This document shows, piece by piece, positions 1-10,473 of a stretch of DNA of 64,000 bases (the first letter of the stretch is position 1; each line of letters opens with the position of its first letter). Both the position numbers and the translations under genes were made by a program. The DNA comes from Zoroaster sp. YZ-2022. Lineage: Eukaryota > Echinodermata > Asteroidea > Forcipulatida > Zoroasteridae. The DNA is taken from the NCBI GenBank assembly GCA_029582265.1, contig CM055816.1, forward strand, positions 84,853,165 to 84,917,164. Direction: 5' to 3'. Below the pieces are notes generated by a model, which ran no database searches, was not told the origin of the DNA, and saw nothing but the letters and a program-made list of their open reading frames with translations.

Positions 1-1580
1 ACATTGGTCGTTTCGAAAAACATAAATGATCTCAGTTAAAAGTGATATAGTTTAAATTAAATTGTTGAAACAAAAATCATGCTATTATTAATTGTGGCAA
101 TTCATACAGCTTGTTGCTATTCAAACTATTTGATTGCATTATTAAGCTGCCACAGTTGTACTTTGCTGATGTCAAATTGATAAAAATTTAAACCTGTATA
201 TTCAATAGAGCGAGCAGCGAGCCATGGCGGCTTCACCATTCTAGTTTAGTTTTTACTTTTAATTGTATAGATAGGCCATCAGTCCAAACCAGCTATTGCT
301 ATTATTTAAAATGCTATTATTTAAAATGCTATTATTTAAATTATGTCAATGAATACACTTTGTTTATACAGGTTGTTAATTTTTATTTATTTATTTATTT
401 TGTGTATAGATCGGCCGTCAGTCCAAACCAGCTATCGTGACCGTCTTGAAATCTTGACAGAGGCCACATCCTGGTAGCAGTCACTCGCGCCACTCTGCAC
501 ATGCGCTCTGGACACTTCAACCCACTCCTGTTTAGTTATTTTGATCAAAGGGCACAGCTTTCCAGCGAGTGGGAGCACGTTTTCGCAGGCGCCTGAGACC
601 ACAGTAAACCAAATATTGGAACTGCTGGTGAAAGCATAAAGTCTTAATTGTCATTATAGGATGCGGTATGAATACTTTACTTCGGTGTATATAAGATAAA
701 CGAAACCTACGATGCATTTCTGATTACTAAGATTATATTACAGATCATGTGAGCCAGTCTATGAGGAACAACCTGTCAATGAGTGAAGCGGATATAAGCA
801 TGGATGCTTTACTTTGGTGTACATAAGAGAAACAAATCCTACAATGCATTACTGATTACTAAGATTACATTACAGATCATGTGAGCCAGTCGTTAATGTT
901 ATCCCCTTTATGGACCAGTGTATGATATATCAAATAAATTTGAAATAAATGTTTTTTTCTCTCACTTCAGAGGTCAGTTTTGAAATATGCATAGTTTCGA
1001 TCCTCATGTAGAATGAATAAAGACAATTTACCAATAGTGTACAGGGCTTTAAAGAAAAATACTAAAGTGTCTTCTAATGTGTCGCACTTTTAAAAGTGCA
1101 CATTAAAATTTTCTAGCAAGTTACATGTTTAAACATTTACAGACACATGATTGAGGTCAGTACAGAGATCGAGAAGAGATATTGGCCAACACACAATCGG
1201 CACCTGCGTTCAACAAAACATTCAAGATTTGGATCATGACTTTCCAGTTGTTGAGTTTAAAGGGGATGAACCAGTAAAGTGTAGCCATGGGCGGGTTGCG
1301 GGGTGGGGGAGGGCGGCTGGGGCTTGGGCGGGGGTGTGAAGGGGCAGTCAGCCCTTTGGCCCTGTTTAATTTAATAACAAAAAACAGTTGACAAATGAAA
1401 TTTTTCCCACAGCGAAATATTTCACACCATTTTTATCCTTTAACATGTATCGTTCGTGTCTTGGCTATTTTAACAGCAGTTTCCAAAAATATTTCTTTTC
1501 ATCGGAACATTGCTATTTTACTTGAGCAAGGGAAAACAAATGATTTAAAATGACATCTTTCTCAAATAAATCGTGAGAAG
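1..1580. other. No gene recognised; AT-rich repeat-bearing DNA
   Basis: No convincing coding exon is visible. A 15-base unit (aaaatgctattattt) is repeated about three times near 308-345. Two blocks, about 420-520 and 770-960, recur further right in the window (see the dispersed repeat at 400-6312). Short open frames here have no protein-like composition. Confidence 0.6.
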
Positions 1581-1581
1581 C

Positions 1582-1934
1582 ATAATAATAATAATGTGTG
1601 GACTTACGGTATATAGCGCACGTATCCACCAACTGAGTGGTGCTCAAGGCGCATATTATTACCCCTGCTCATAAGGCTCATAAATCATTCCTGAAACCAT
1701 CTCAGCTCCCTAGGGAGTATACAGCTCAATTGCTGCCATTACAGCGCCATATAGTGCTAATCAACCAACTCTGCCCTCACAGGTACCCATTTAACCCCTG
1801 GGTGGAGAGAAGCAATTATGGTTAAGTGTCTTGCTCAAGGACACAAGTGTCACGGCCGGGATTCGAACCCACATTCTGCTGCTAACACCAGAACTTGAGT
1901 CCGGTAAGCTAGACCGCTCGGCCACGACACTCCA
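1582..1934 (-). mobile_element. tRNA-Leu-derived SINE
   Basis: Read on the minus strand it begins with a tRNA-Leu-like head (box A like tggccgagcggtctag, box B ggttcgaatccc), continues through 'cttgagcaagacacttaacc', and ends in 'gcgccttgagcaccactcag' and an (att)n tail at 1582-1595. The other members are at 9375, 16346 and 16531. The head has a class II tRNA layout but no intact cloverleaf, so it is a SINE and not a tRNA gene. Confidence 0.85.
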
Positions 1935-3141
1935 CATGGTTTTACAGTAAGTAATTATGTACCTAAATTAATAACATTTATGGTGGGTCCCGCTTAAATT
2001 CATTTTGGCTCCGTTATACTGTATAATCAACCTTAAGGTAAAAAGTAATTGGCGTACATAATGGCCCACGGAGATAATGGGCCGGACATTATGGGCCTAT
2101 ATTATGGACACAATGGGCCGGACATAATGGGTGATAATGATATCGCATAAAACGTACCGTAGGCTACTTTTCATGGTTCCCCCTACAATGTCCATATGTT
2201 TCAATGTTACCAATTTAAAGAACTACAGCATTATCCACAAATGGTACCCAAATTAAGTATTTGTTTACGTTCTGTAAAATATACGTCTGATTTAGTTGCC
2301 TCGTTTTGAAAATAAAAGTCAAATTGTTACCACTATTTCTAAAGTTCACAATAATGGTCAGTCCTCACGCTCGAGAGAGCCAATGTTTAATTGTCATCGT
2401 TTTCATGGTTGTGTAAGCGATACACTCCATCAATTATGACATTCAATAACCCATTGGAAAGTCTATAATGCCACATGTACTATATGGAAGAAAATATGGC
2501 AATTTAGTTAATGAATTTTAGTTCAAAATGCGCACGTGCGGAACAACCTGTCAATGAGTGAAGCGGATAATGGGTGCTATATGGATGCTTTACTTTGGTG
2601 TTACTCTATACATGCGCTCTAGGCACTTCTATGCAGTTCAACCCACTCTTGACTCCAGTCTGATTCTTTAAAGTTTGAGTTTTCAGCAAAGGGGACAGCC
2701 TTCCAGCGATTGGGGGCACGTTCTCGCAGGACCGTAGTAAAACAAACATTTGAACTACTAGTGAAAGCATAAAGTCTTAATTGTCATCATGATCGTATAA
2801 ATAATACATCTAATAGATTATGACATCCAATAACACATTTGAAAGTCTATAATGTCATTAGCAAGACATGTTCAAAATTTAGGAACAACCCTGTGAATGA
2901 CAGGAGCAAACACCTTTTTTGGTAAATGATGAAGAATTTTGCAGGATGTTTTTTTATATAATTTTTTTAATTTGCATTATTTGTTGCTTTTGATAAAGAT
3001 CCTGTTAGATTCGAAACGTAAGACCAATAACCACTATTTTTCATTTGCATTAATTGTGTTTGTTTGATTACTTTTTGCGCATAAAAAAAATCTGGAATGC
3101 CATTATGATTACTAAAATTATATTTGCAGGATATGTTAGCG
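1935..3141. other. No gene; repeat-derived intergenic DNA
   Basis: Mostly blocks of the dispersed repeat family. A local cluster at about 2058-2135 repeats the phrase 'aatgggccggacat' with variants three to four times. No supported exon is seen. Confidence 0.5.
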
Positions 3142-3335
3142 CAGGCGCGGTTCTACGGCGGGGGGGGGGCGGGGGCTAGGGGGGCTTCAGCCCCCCAAAA
3201 AATTTCCCTTAGCCCCCCAAATATTGCCCATAGGACATTTGTAGTTATGAGGACACATGAAATGCCGATCAAACACATATTATTCACCAATCACATGTTA
3301 GCCCCCCCGAATTAATGTCTATAGAACCGCGCCTG
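3142..3335. mobile_element. hAT-type MITE, 194 bp, with 8-bp TSD
   Basis: The terminal inverted repeats are caggcgcggttcta and its complement tagaaccgcgcctg. The flanks are an exact 8-bp direct repeat, tgttagcg, at 3134-3141 and 3336-3343. An 8-bp TSD with CA..TG ends is the hallmark of the hAT superfamily. The inside is G/C-homopolymer rich with a small inverted pair of 'agccccccaa' blocks and has no coding capacity, so mobilisation would need a transposase in trans. Confidence 0.85.
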
Positions 3336-4888
3336 TGTTAGCGAAACAATGTTATAAAAATGATTTTAATGTTACCAAATTAAACAACTATAGCATTATC
3401 CGCAATTAGTTTGCCATAAATATGGTACCAATTATTTGTCTACGTTCTGTAAAATATAAGTCTGATTTGGTTGCCTCGTTTTGAAAATAAAGTCAAATTT
3501 GTAACACTATTCATATCTGCACCAACGCAAGTTCATAATATGATCAGTCATCACGCTCAGTAACAAAACTAAACTAAACATGAGTGCATAACTTTAATTG
3601 TCATTATCGTTTTCATGGTCGTGTAAGCGATACACTCCATCAATTATGACATTCAATAACCCATTTGAAAGTCTATAATGCCACATGTAAGAAATATGGC
3701 AATTTAGTTAATGAGTTTTAGTCTAAAATTCGCACCTAGGGATCAACCTGTCAATGTGTGAAGCGGATATAAGCTGTATGGATGCTTTACTTTGGTGCAC
3801 ATAAGAGAAACAAAACTTACAATGTATTTCTGATTACAAAGATTACATTATAGATCATGTGAGCCAGTCTATAATGTTATCCCCTTGATGGACCAGTGTA
3901 TGATATATCAAATAATTTTGAAGCAATTGCTTATCTCAGACCATTTCAGAGGTCAGCTTCGCCGTTCTAGTTTAGTTGTTTATATGTTTTTGTATAGATA
4001 GGCCTTCAGTCCAAACAAGCTATCGTGACCGCCTTAAAATCTTGACAAAGAAGCAACATGCTATTAGCTAGTTGGCCAATCTGCAGTCACTAGTGCCACT
4101 CTGCACATGCGCTCTGGACACTGCTGATGCAACTTAACCCAGTCTTGACTCCAGTCTGGTTCTTTAGTGCACATGATAATATGGAGGGACTTTTATTCAG
4201 CAGTACAAGAGAAATCCTTTTTTTTTTTTTTTTTTGTTGTTGTTGATTTTTTAAGTTTTAATTTTCAGCATACAGGGGCACAGCCCTCCAGCGAGTGGGG
4301 GAACGTTCCCGCAGGCTCCAAGACCGTAGTAAAACAATTATTGGAGCGCCTGGTGAAAGTATGTAGTGTTAATTGTCATTATCATTGTCATGATTGTGTA
4401 AACAATACATCTAATAGATCATGACATTCAATAACACATTTGAAAGTCGATAATGTCTTTAGCAAGAAATATGGCACTTTAGTTCATTTCTGTTAAAAAT
4501 GTGCAAATTAGGAACAACCTGTCAATGTCAAGAGCAAACACCTTTTTTGCTAAATGATTTTCGGAAAGAATTTTGTAGAATGTTTTTTTTTATATATATA
4601 AATGTTTAATTTGCATAATTTTTTGCCTTTGATAAATATCCTGCGAGGTTCGAAACGTAAGACCACTAACCACTTATTTGGATTTTGCATTAATTATGTT
4701 TGTTTGATGCATTACGTTTTTGTGCATAAGAAAACAAAACCTGCAATAGCTTTGTGACTATTGCAGAACATGTTAGCAACATATTGTTATAGAATGATAT
4801 CGCATAAAACGTACCGTATGTTACTTTTAGGGTATCCCCCAACAATGTACATAATTATGTCTTAATACTACCAAATTAAATAACTACA

Positions 4889-5162
4889 TGGGTTGGTGCA
4901 AATATCAATAGTGTTACTGATTTGACTTTATTTTCAAAACGAGGCAAGACTTAAGTTAAGACTTATAATTTACACAACGTAGACAATTACTTAGGTATGA
5001 TATTTATGGTAAAATAATTGTGGACAATTCAGTATTTTACCATAAATATGATACTGGTACCTAAGTAATTGTCTACGTTATGTAAATTATACATCTGATT
5101 TGGTAGCCTCGTTTTGAAAATAAAGTCAAATCAGTAACACTATTGATATTTGCACCAACCCA
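4889..5162. repeat. Imperfect 274-bp palindrome
   Basis: The left arm starts tgggttggtgcaaatatcaa and the right arm ends with its complement ttgatatttgcaccaaccca. The arms are about 125 bp around a short centre near 5015-5030. Both arms match one arm of the dispersed repeat (3400-3540), so this looks like an inverted duplication of existing sequence and not a classical transposon. Confidence 0.75.
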
Positions 5163-5255
5163 AGTTCATAATATGATCAGTCATCACGCTCAAGGCCTTA
5201 GTAACATGAGAGCATATTTTTAATTGTCTTTATTGTTTTCATGGTTGTGTATAAA

Positions 5256-6067
5256 GCCCCTTTCCCACTTACACGATTTTTGCTACGGTAGAGCACGATT
5301 TTTCAATTATTTACAATCGCAACGGCGTCGTGGCCATGTTCGTGGTCAATCGTGGTCCACCATAGCGTACCGTAGTAGATCTTGATGGCACCGTGGAGTA
5401 GCACGATTTTTTTGGAATGTTCAAAAAAATCTTGCTCTACCGTAGCGGTGGAAAAAATCGTGGTCCACCGCAGCAGCATCGTATTAGAGTCGTAACGTTG
5501 TCTTGACGTTGTCGTGGTATGTCGTGACGGCGTCTTGTTCATTCGTACTCATTCGTGGTGGCCTCAACACCTACGGTAGGCCAAGACTTCGCTACGATGC
5601 CGCTACGATGGTGCTGCGACCTAGCAAGACTTAAACAGGACGCCAACAAGACGCCAGCAAGAACATGATTTTTTTATCACGTGTCTCTTGCTGATAGTGT
5701 GTGTTTTTTATCACATGTCTCTTGTCTCTTGTTTAAAAGTGCACACAAGCCGCCACGTCGCACTGGCGTCTTGTAAAATCGTACTGACGCCGTAGTGACG
5801 TCGTAGTACAATCTTGGCATTTCTTGGTACGCCGTGTCAAATCTTGACGATGTCGTAACTCTACCGTAACACTGTCGTGGCACTATCGCACTACTGCCGT
5901 ACCACATCTTGACGGCGTCTTGATAGCGTCTTGACAAGACGTATAATTCGATAGACCTTGAACTTTTTGAGTGTGAATTTCTACGGTACAGCACGACTGA
6001 GCACGATTTTTCAACTTTGAAAAATCGTGCTCTACCGTAGCAAAAATCGTGTAAGTGGGAAAGGGGC
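5256..6067. mobile_element. 812-bp non-autonomous TIR element
   Basis: The terminal inverted repeats are perfect over 51 bp: 5256-5306 begins gcccctttcccacttacacg and 6017-6067 is its exact complement. The interior is full of short variants of 'gtcgtggcactatcgc' and 'atcttgacggcgtcttga' and has no credible gene. The two minus-strand open frames inside (79 and 133 codons) are repetitive by-products. The dispersed repeat at 2401 and 3611 shows the uninterrupted sequence 'gtgtaagcgatacactcc', which is split here. The TSD is not clear; at most TA. Superfamily undetermined. Confidence 0.8.
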
Positions 6068-6312
6068 ATTAGTGACACACTCCATCAATTATGACATTCA
6101 ATAATTTGAAAGTCTAACGCCACATTTACCATATGCAAGTAATATGGCAATTTAGTTAATGAATTTTAGTTCAAAATGCGCACGTGCGGAACAATCTGTC
6201 AATGAGTGAAGCGTGGATGCTGCATGGATGCTTCACTTTGGTGTACACAAGAGAAACAAAGCCTACAATGCATTTCTGATTACTAAGATTACATTACAGA
6301 TCATGTGAGCCA

Positions 6313-6769
6313 GATTGAGGCGGAGCTCATTATGCTAATATACCAAATTTAAAAACGAAAGACGTATTCTCATTGGTCATTAGTTGGCTCAGCAACTGCT
6401 CGCTGCGACGTCATGTCTATGGGAACAAACTGGGTCAAACCTAGGGGCCTGTGATTGGCCATCATTTAAAATAAACCACGCACAAGTTAACAATTCTTGC
6501 ACGAAGAATTCCCATCGGATTTCCAATGGCAAAGTAAAGAAAGACATAACCTCTCGATTACAGAAGAATCAAGGCTGTTGTTTGAGTTCGAACGTGTACC
6601 GTATCCACGACTCTGTTATTGATCACGCTATACACTACGGTGTGGACTCTACGGGGTCAGCTCACCGTATGTGCTGAGTTTCTAGGGCCATAAATTGGTA
6701 CGTGATAGGGGTGCCATGCGCACTACGTAGACAGCCTCATTCAAAGCTAAGAAGTCACTGGTGTGACAG
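6313..6769. other. No gene recognised
   Basis: A 97-codon plus-strand frame at 6384-6677 has no recognisable domain and no splice or promoter support, so it is not called as a gene. The right flank carries the left TSD of the next hAT-type element. Confidence 0.4.
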
Positions 6770-7182
6770 CAGTGGCGTAGCTAGGATTTTCAGAGCGTGG
6801 GGGAATTATTTTGGGGGCGGGGGTAAATTTACCGCCACAAACCTCAAATGTACCGACAAACTATGTCAAAATACAGATTGAATTCCCAACGTTCAGAAGT
6901 TCAGAAATACCAAGTTTGTTAATTTACCGGAAAACACTATTTTGCCAACAAATGGGGGGGGGGGGGTGGCCAGCGGCGTAGCCAGGACTTTTTCAGTGGG
7001 GGGGCACCGGGGGGGGGGCCCAGGGGGTATGTTTTGTTTCCCTTTTCTTTATCTTTTCTATTTTTGGGGGCACTATGAGGATTTTTCGTGGGGGGGCACC
7101 TGGGGGGGACACGTGTCCCCCCAGGCCCCCCCGTGGCTACGCCGCTGGGGGTGGCTGCCCCTGCCCCCTGGCTACACCACTG
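6770..7182. mobile_element. Outer hAT-type MITE (413 bp including nested copy)
   Basis: It starts cagtggcgtagctagg and ends cctggctacaccactg. Flanks are tgtgacag (6762-6769) and agtgacag (7183-7190), seven of eight bases matching, as expected for an aged hAT target duplication. A second, related element (6971-7147) sits inside it. No coding capacity. Confidence 0.82.
6971..7147. mobile_element. Inner hAT-type MITE nested in the outer copy
   Basis: It starts cagcggcgtagccagga and ends ggctacgccgctg. It has an exact 8-bp TSD ggggtggc at 6963-6970 and 7148-7155. The interior is G-rich on one half and C-rich on the other (runs near 7008-7020 and 7090-7135). It must be younger than the host element because it interrupts it and its TSD is perfect. 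Confidence 0.85.
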
Positions 7183-7861
7183 AGTGACAGATCAGATTTC
7201 AAATGGAAAAGAGTTGAACGTGAGGTATTTATTACATGTATGTAAGATGGTATATACAAATCACAGCTATGATTATGTGCATTTAATTTGTTTATACGGA
7301 AAAATACTTTCTAACTATTGTGTACATCGCCACTGGTCCAATCCCTTATTATTTAGTTATTATTTTGTGTTATTGCCACAGTGATTTCAATACTATGCAG
7401 CACTGTTACCAAAAGTTTTTTTTTTTTGTGGTAGATTCCTCGCTATGATCATGACTGATATAATGGTGGAATGGTGACGCGTATAATCCTTCTCACGATA
7501 ACCTCCATGTGTGTTTTCAGCGCCATCCAGTTATCCTCTCTTTTTTGTGAAAGAAAACGACTTAAATAATATCAAAATTAGCGATTCCGGGAGGCAAGGA
7601 TATGGATATTTCCCCTAAAGACCCCCCCCCCATACTTAGCCTATGGGGATGAAACTCCAGATGTGGAAGAAACAGGAAACAATATACAAGCTTAACAGTT
7701 CTACTAATTACTCATAATTATCCGGTGTCGTTAGCCTATATTACGTTATAAATACATTGATAGGGCGCAGCACTCCATTTATCAACGTTGATTGTTAATT
7801 CCATCATGATTAATTTCAACCATTATTATATCTAAGATTTGTAGCTTTGCATTGTAAAAAA
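7183..7861. other. No gene recognised
   Basis: AT-rich single-copy-looking DNA. The only notable items are short T and C homopolymers near 7415 and 7622. Confidence 0.5.
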
Positions 7862-8252
7862 GTAAAGACTGTTTGCGGTGACATCATGTGAAAATTCTCT
7901 TTTGAGTAGTAAATAGTTCTGAAAAGAACTGGTTTGGTATCCACCGTCCGTCCTGTGTTTATTATTAACTGATTCAGTTAAGTGAGCGCAACACACTCCC
8001 TCACTCTAAGGATCACAGTTCCACCAATTCCCGCCTACATGCAACAATTCCCACCAATCACCAGCATCCAGTGTTAGCGCAAATCCCCCAGCAGTCTACT
8101 TAAGCAGCAGCGTTTCCCAGAGTCCGGCATTCTGCAGCAAGACGATCAGAGTATACTGATCGAAACGTCAAGTTGTAACCACCAGTTCTTTTCAGAACCA
8201 TTTACTACTCAAAAGAGAATTTCTTCATGGAGTCCCCGCAAACAGTCTGTAC
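7862..8252. mobile_element. Long inverted-repeat element (~390 bp)
   Basis: The left end (from 7862, 'gactgtttgcggtgac') and right end (to about 8250) are inverted copies over about 72 bp, including the shared core 'ctcttttgagtagtaaat' and 'gttctgaaaagaactggt'. The centre, about 7935-8175, is unrelated. This is a MITE-like or foldback structure without coding capacity; TSD not resolved. The phrase 'gatcgaaacgtcaagttg' near 8157 resembles motifs in other retroelement tails, but no ribozyme core is seen. Confidence 0.65.
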
Positions 8253-9374
8253 TTATCAGTACTCCGTATAAATGTTGATTGTTCTTTTGTAATCATTAGT
8301 GATATCGCACGGACAACGATCTAGATTTGATTTGGGTGTGGGTGATCTTTGAATCATACTATCTAGAAGGTAAGTTTCAAGGTGAGTGGGCAATTATTAT
8401 TATTCATAAGGCAGATTAAATTTGGATGATGGTCATAGTATTGTGAAAATAAAGTTTAGTTCATTACTTTTTGTTCCTGCAATGGGCTTATGCCATTGAC
8501 ATCAGCTCTGTTATTGCAAATAACAGAGTGCACCGTGACTACAAATTAACGGTCTTGCTTAAATTAAATCCATGTAAATAAAATTCACCTTAATACGTTT
8601 ATACTGATAATGTAACAGTCGAGGCCGTAGCAAATTGTTTTATATGGCAGGTGTGCTCAAACTGCTGTAACAATTTGTATGTTATTATTAAGAATGTGTT
8701 TTTAATAAATAATTTTGTAATAAAACAAATTCGATAAGAGCTTTAGAACGGAAATTTTTTTTTTTTTAAATCATGCGAGCTGATATTCAAAATCTGCTTT
8801 GCTTTTCTAAGCTCAAAATTTAAAGTTCAAAGTTCCCTACAGCATTTAATACTTCCTATGAATGTGTGTCTTCAAAGATTTTGGCAAATTTAAACAAAGT
8901 ATATGCATGTTAGCCTATTATGCCTATACGATGTAATAATTGTTAGTATCTAAAAGATCATAATATGATTGTGTTAAGACATCGTACTTGTAGATGTGTA
9001 TAGACTTGTCTTAAAACCGTTATATTGTTACTCTTACTCTGGTCAATATAACAATTATTGTAGAATTTTGATCTTTATAGATTTTATATTTTGATTGCAT
9101 TTTTCCTTAAATTAAAATATAATTCGATTTACCATTGATTGCACATCAGACAAGACACAACAGTATTTCAATGAGCAGCAATGGTTGAATACTGAGAATT
9201 TTGCTGTTTAATAGGATCAAAATCTATGACGACTGCAATAATTTACCGAAATGCGAGATATCAAAATACCAAAATCTTTACTGATCAGTGTTTTCATTCA
9301 GTTTAAACGCACATAATGTAGTGTTATCACCGGTGATGATGTTTTTACTTACTCGTTAAACTGAAAAGGAAGGT
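8253..9374 (+). other. Possible upstream exon end at 8369; otherwise no gene
   Basis: At 8361-8375 the sequence 'tctagaag|gtaagtttc' is a strong 5' splice-site match on the plus strand and could end a non-coding leader exon joined to the acceptor at 9680. No transcription start or reading frame supports it, so this is inference only. The rest of the interval, AT-rich with poly-T at 8756-8767, shows nothing recognisable. Confidence 0.2.
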
Positions 9375-9644
9375 AGTGGAGTGCCATGGTCGAGTGGTTT
9401 AGTGCAATCGATTTGTGTTCTGATGGCTGAGTCGTCAGAATGTGGGTTCGAATCCCAACCGCGACCATGGTGCTTGTGTCCTTGAGCAAGACACTTTACC
9501 ATAATTGCTTCTCCCCTATATGCGCCGAAATGGCAGCAGTTGAGCTGTATTTATACGCCTGATGAGCAGGGGTAATAATGTAATGCGCCTTGAGCACCAG
9601 TTTGGTGGATACGTGCGCCACATTAGTCCACATTATTATTATTA
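9375..9644 (+). mobile_element. tRNA-derived SINE
   Basis: The head carries box A-like 'tggtcgagtggtttag' and box B 'ggttcgaatccc', then 'cttgagcaagacactttacc', a middle part, the tail 'gcgccttgagcaccag' and 'ggtggatacgtgcgccac', and (att)n at 9630-9644. It is diverged from the 16346/16531 copies. It ends 36 bp before the splice acceptor of the next exon. Confidence 0.85.
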
Positions 9645-9680
9645 CAACATAATTTTAGTTTCATTTTGTATACATTTCAG

Positions 9681-9808
9681 ACAGTAGTTCATCTCTTAAC
9701 CATCTGTGACATCAACGGGAAAGGTGGAACGAGAAACCATGAGCTACTTGGGTTTCATCGTTGTAGCTCTTATGGCACAGGGATTCTGTGTCCTCATGGC
9801 ACAATCGG
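9681..9808 (+). CDS. Signal-peptide exon, candidate first coding exon of the LRR gene
   Basis: The exon is bounded by an acceptor 'tacatttcag' ending at 9680 and a consensus donor GTAAGT beginning at 9809. ATG is at 9739-9741 after 58 bases of leader. Twenty-three codons follow plus one base, so the exon ends in phase 1. The peptide begins MSYLGFIVVALMAQGF and continues CVLMAQS: a short polar start, a hydrophobic core of about 18 residues and a small-residue end, typical of a secretory signal peptide. The nearest downstream plus-strand exons are LRR exons from 29245, but those enter in phase 2, so at least one phase 1-to-2 exon (for example an N-terminal cysteine cap) must lie between or was not recognised. 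The link to the LRR array is inferred from strand, order and protein class. Confidence 0.55.
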
Positions 9809-10473
9809 GTAAGTTATGAGCATACATTCACTGTGCTAAATTGCTCAACCGTATAATATGTTTACCTGTTTCTTAATATCTCGTGGCAGGAAAATAATGT
9901 GTAATGCACACTTAACCTATTCGTTTTGCCCATACTTTTAGGATAAAATACACGGAGATTCGGTAGAATTTAACAGTAAATTTGGAGGATTATAAATTAA
10001 ATATGTACGGTATCACTTAGTACAGATTTCTGGCCTCACACATTGTTAACATTCAGTCATGTTGTCCTGTTTGAAATTCCAGACTTGATCAAATTTCTTC
10101 AAGAATAACAGGGGAAGCTTAAACTTTGAATTAATTTTGACGGTGGATAAAAACCTTTAAATCCGTCCCCAACCTCTTCCCCGGGGCTCGAGCAGTTTTT
10201 GTAGACCTCGTACCCACTGCTCTGTCGCCCTGGAACGGAACGATTTCAATATCCAGAAATCTTGGATATTTAAATTAGATGCATGTAGCCGATTGGTTTT
10301 GAATAAACCATGCGTTACAATGCTGAGATAAAACATTAGCCTCTCCATTATACTTGTATTACCTGCGTGTTCCTATTGTATTTGTCTTTGTGGCCACTTG
10401 AATGATTAGTTAGGTATATGGGCCAACCCTCTTACCAGTCAGCTTTTGATGTGGAACATGCTTATGTATTTCG
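9809..10473 (+). other. Putative intron sequence; nothing recognised
   Basis: It begins with the GTAAGT donor of the signal-peptide exon. No second exon, SINE or tandem repeat is visible before the satellite begins. Confidence 0.45.

Larger units (their letters stand above)
400..6312. repeat. Degenerate low-copy repeat family
   Basis: Several blocks recur in the same order with drift. Block about 420-520 matches 4007-4110. Block 770-960 matches 3748-3920 and 6190-6312 (shared core gtgaagcggatataagc). Block 2390-2530 matches 3600-3735 and 6070-6185 (shared core tccatcaattatgacattca). Block 2170-2350 matches 3380-3540 and 5040-5180. Block 2650-3075 matches 4265-4720. The region therefore holds two to three diverged copies of a unit of roughly 3.6 kb, interrupted by transposons. 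These copies supply empty-site references for the insertions. The element type is not recognised. Confidence 0.65.

Noticed and set aside
5303..6078. Minus-strand frames of 79 and 133 codons inside the 812-bp element
   Set aside because: Translations of the repetitive core and terminal repeats with no domain signature.
2980..8175. Hammerhead-type ribozyme suggested by 'cgaaacgt' phrases (3012, 4651, 8161)
   Set aside because: No CTGATGA core or matching stems were found upstream of these phrases.
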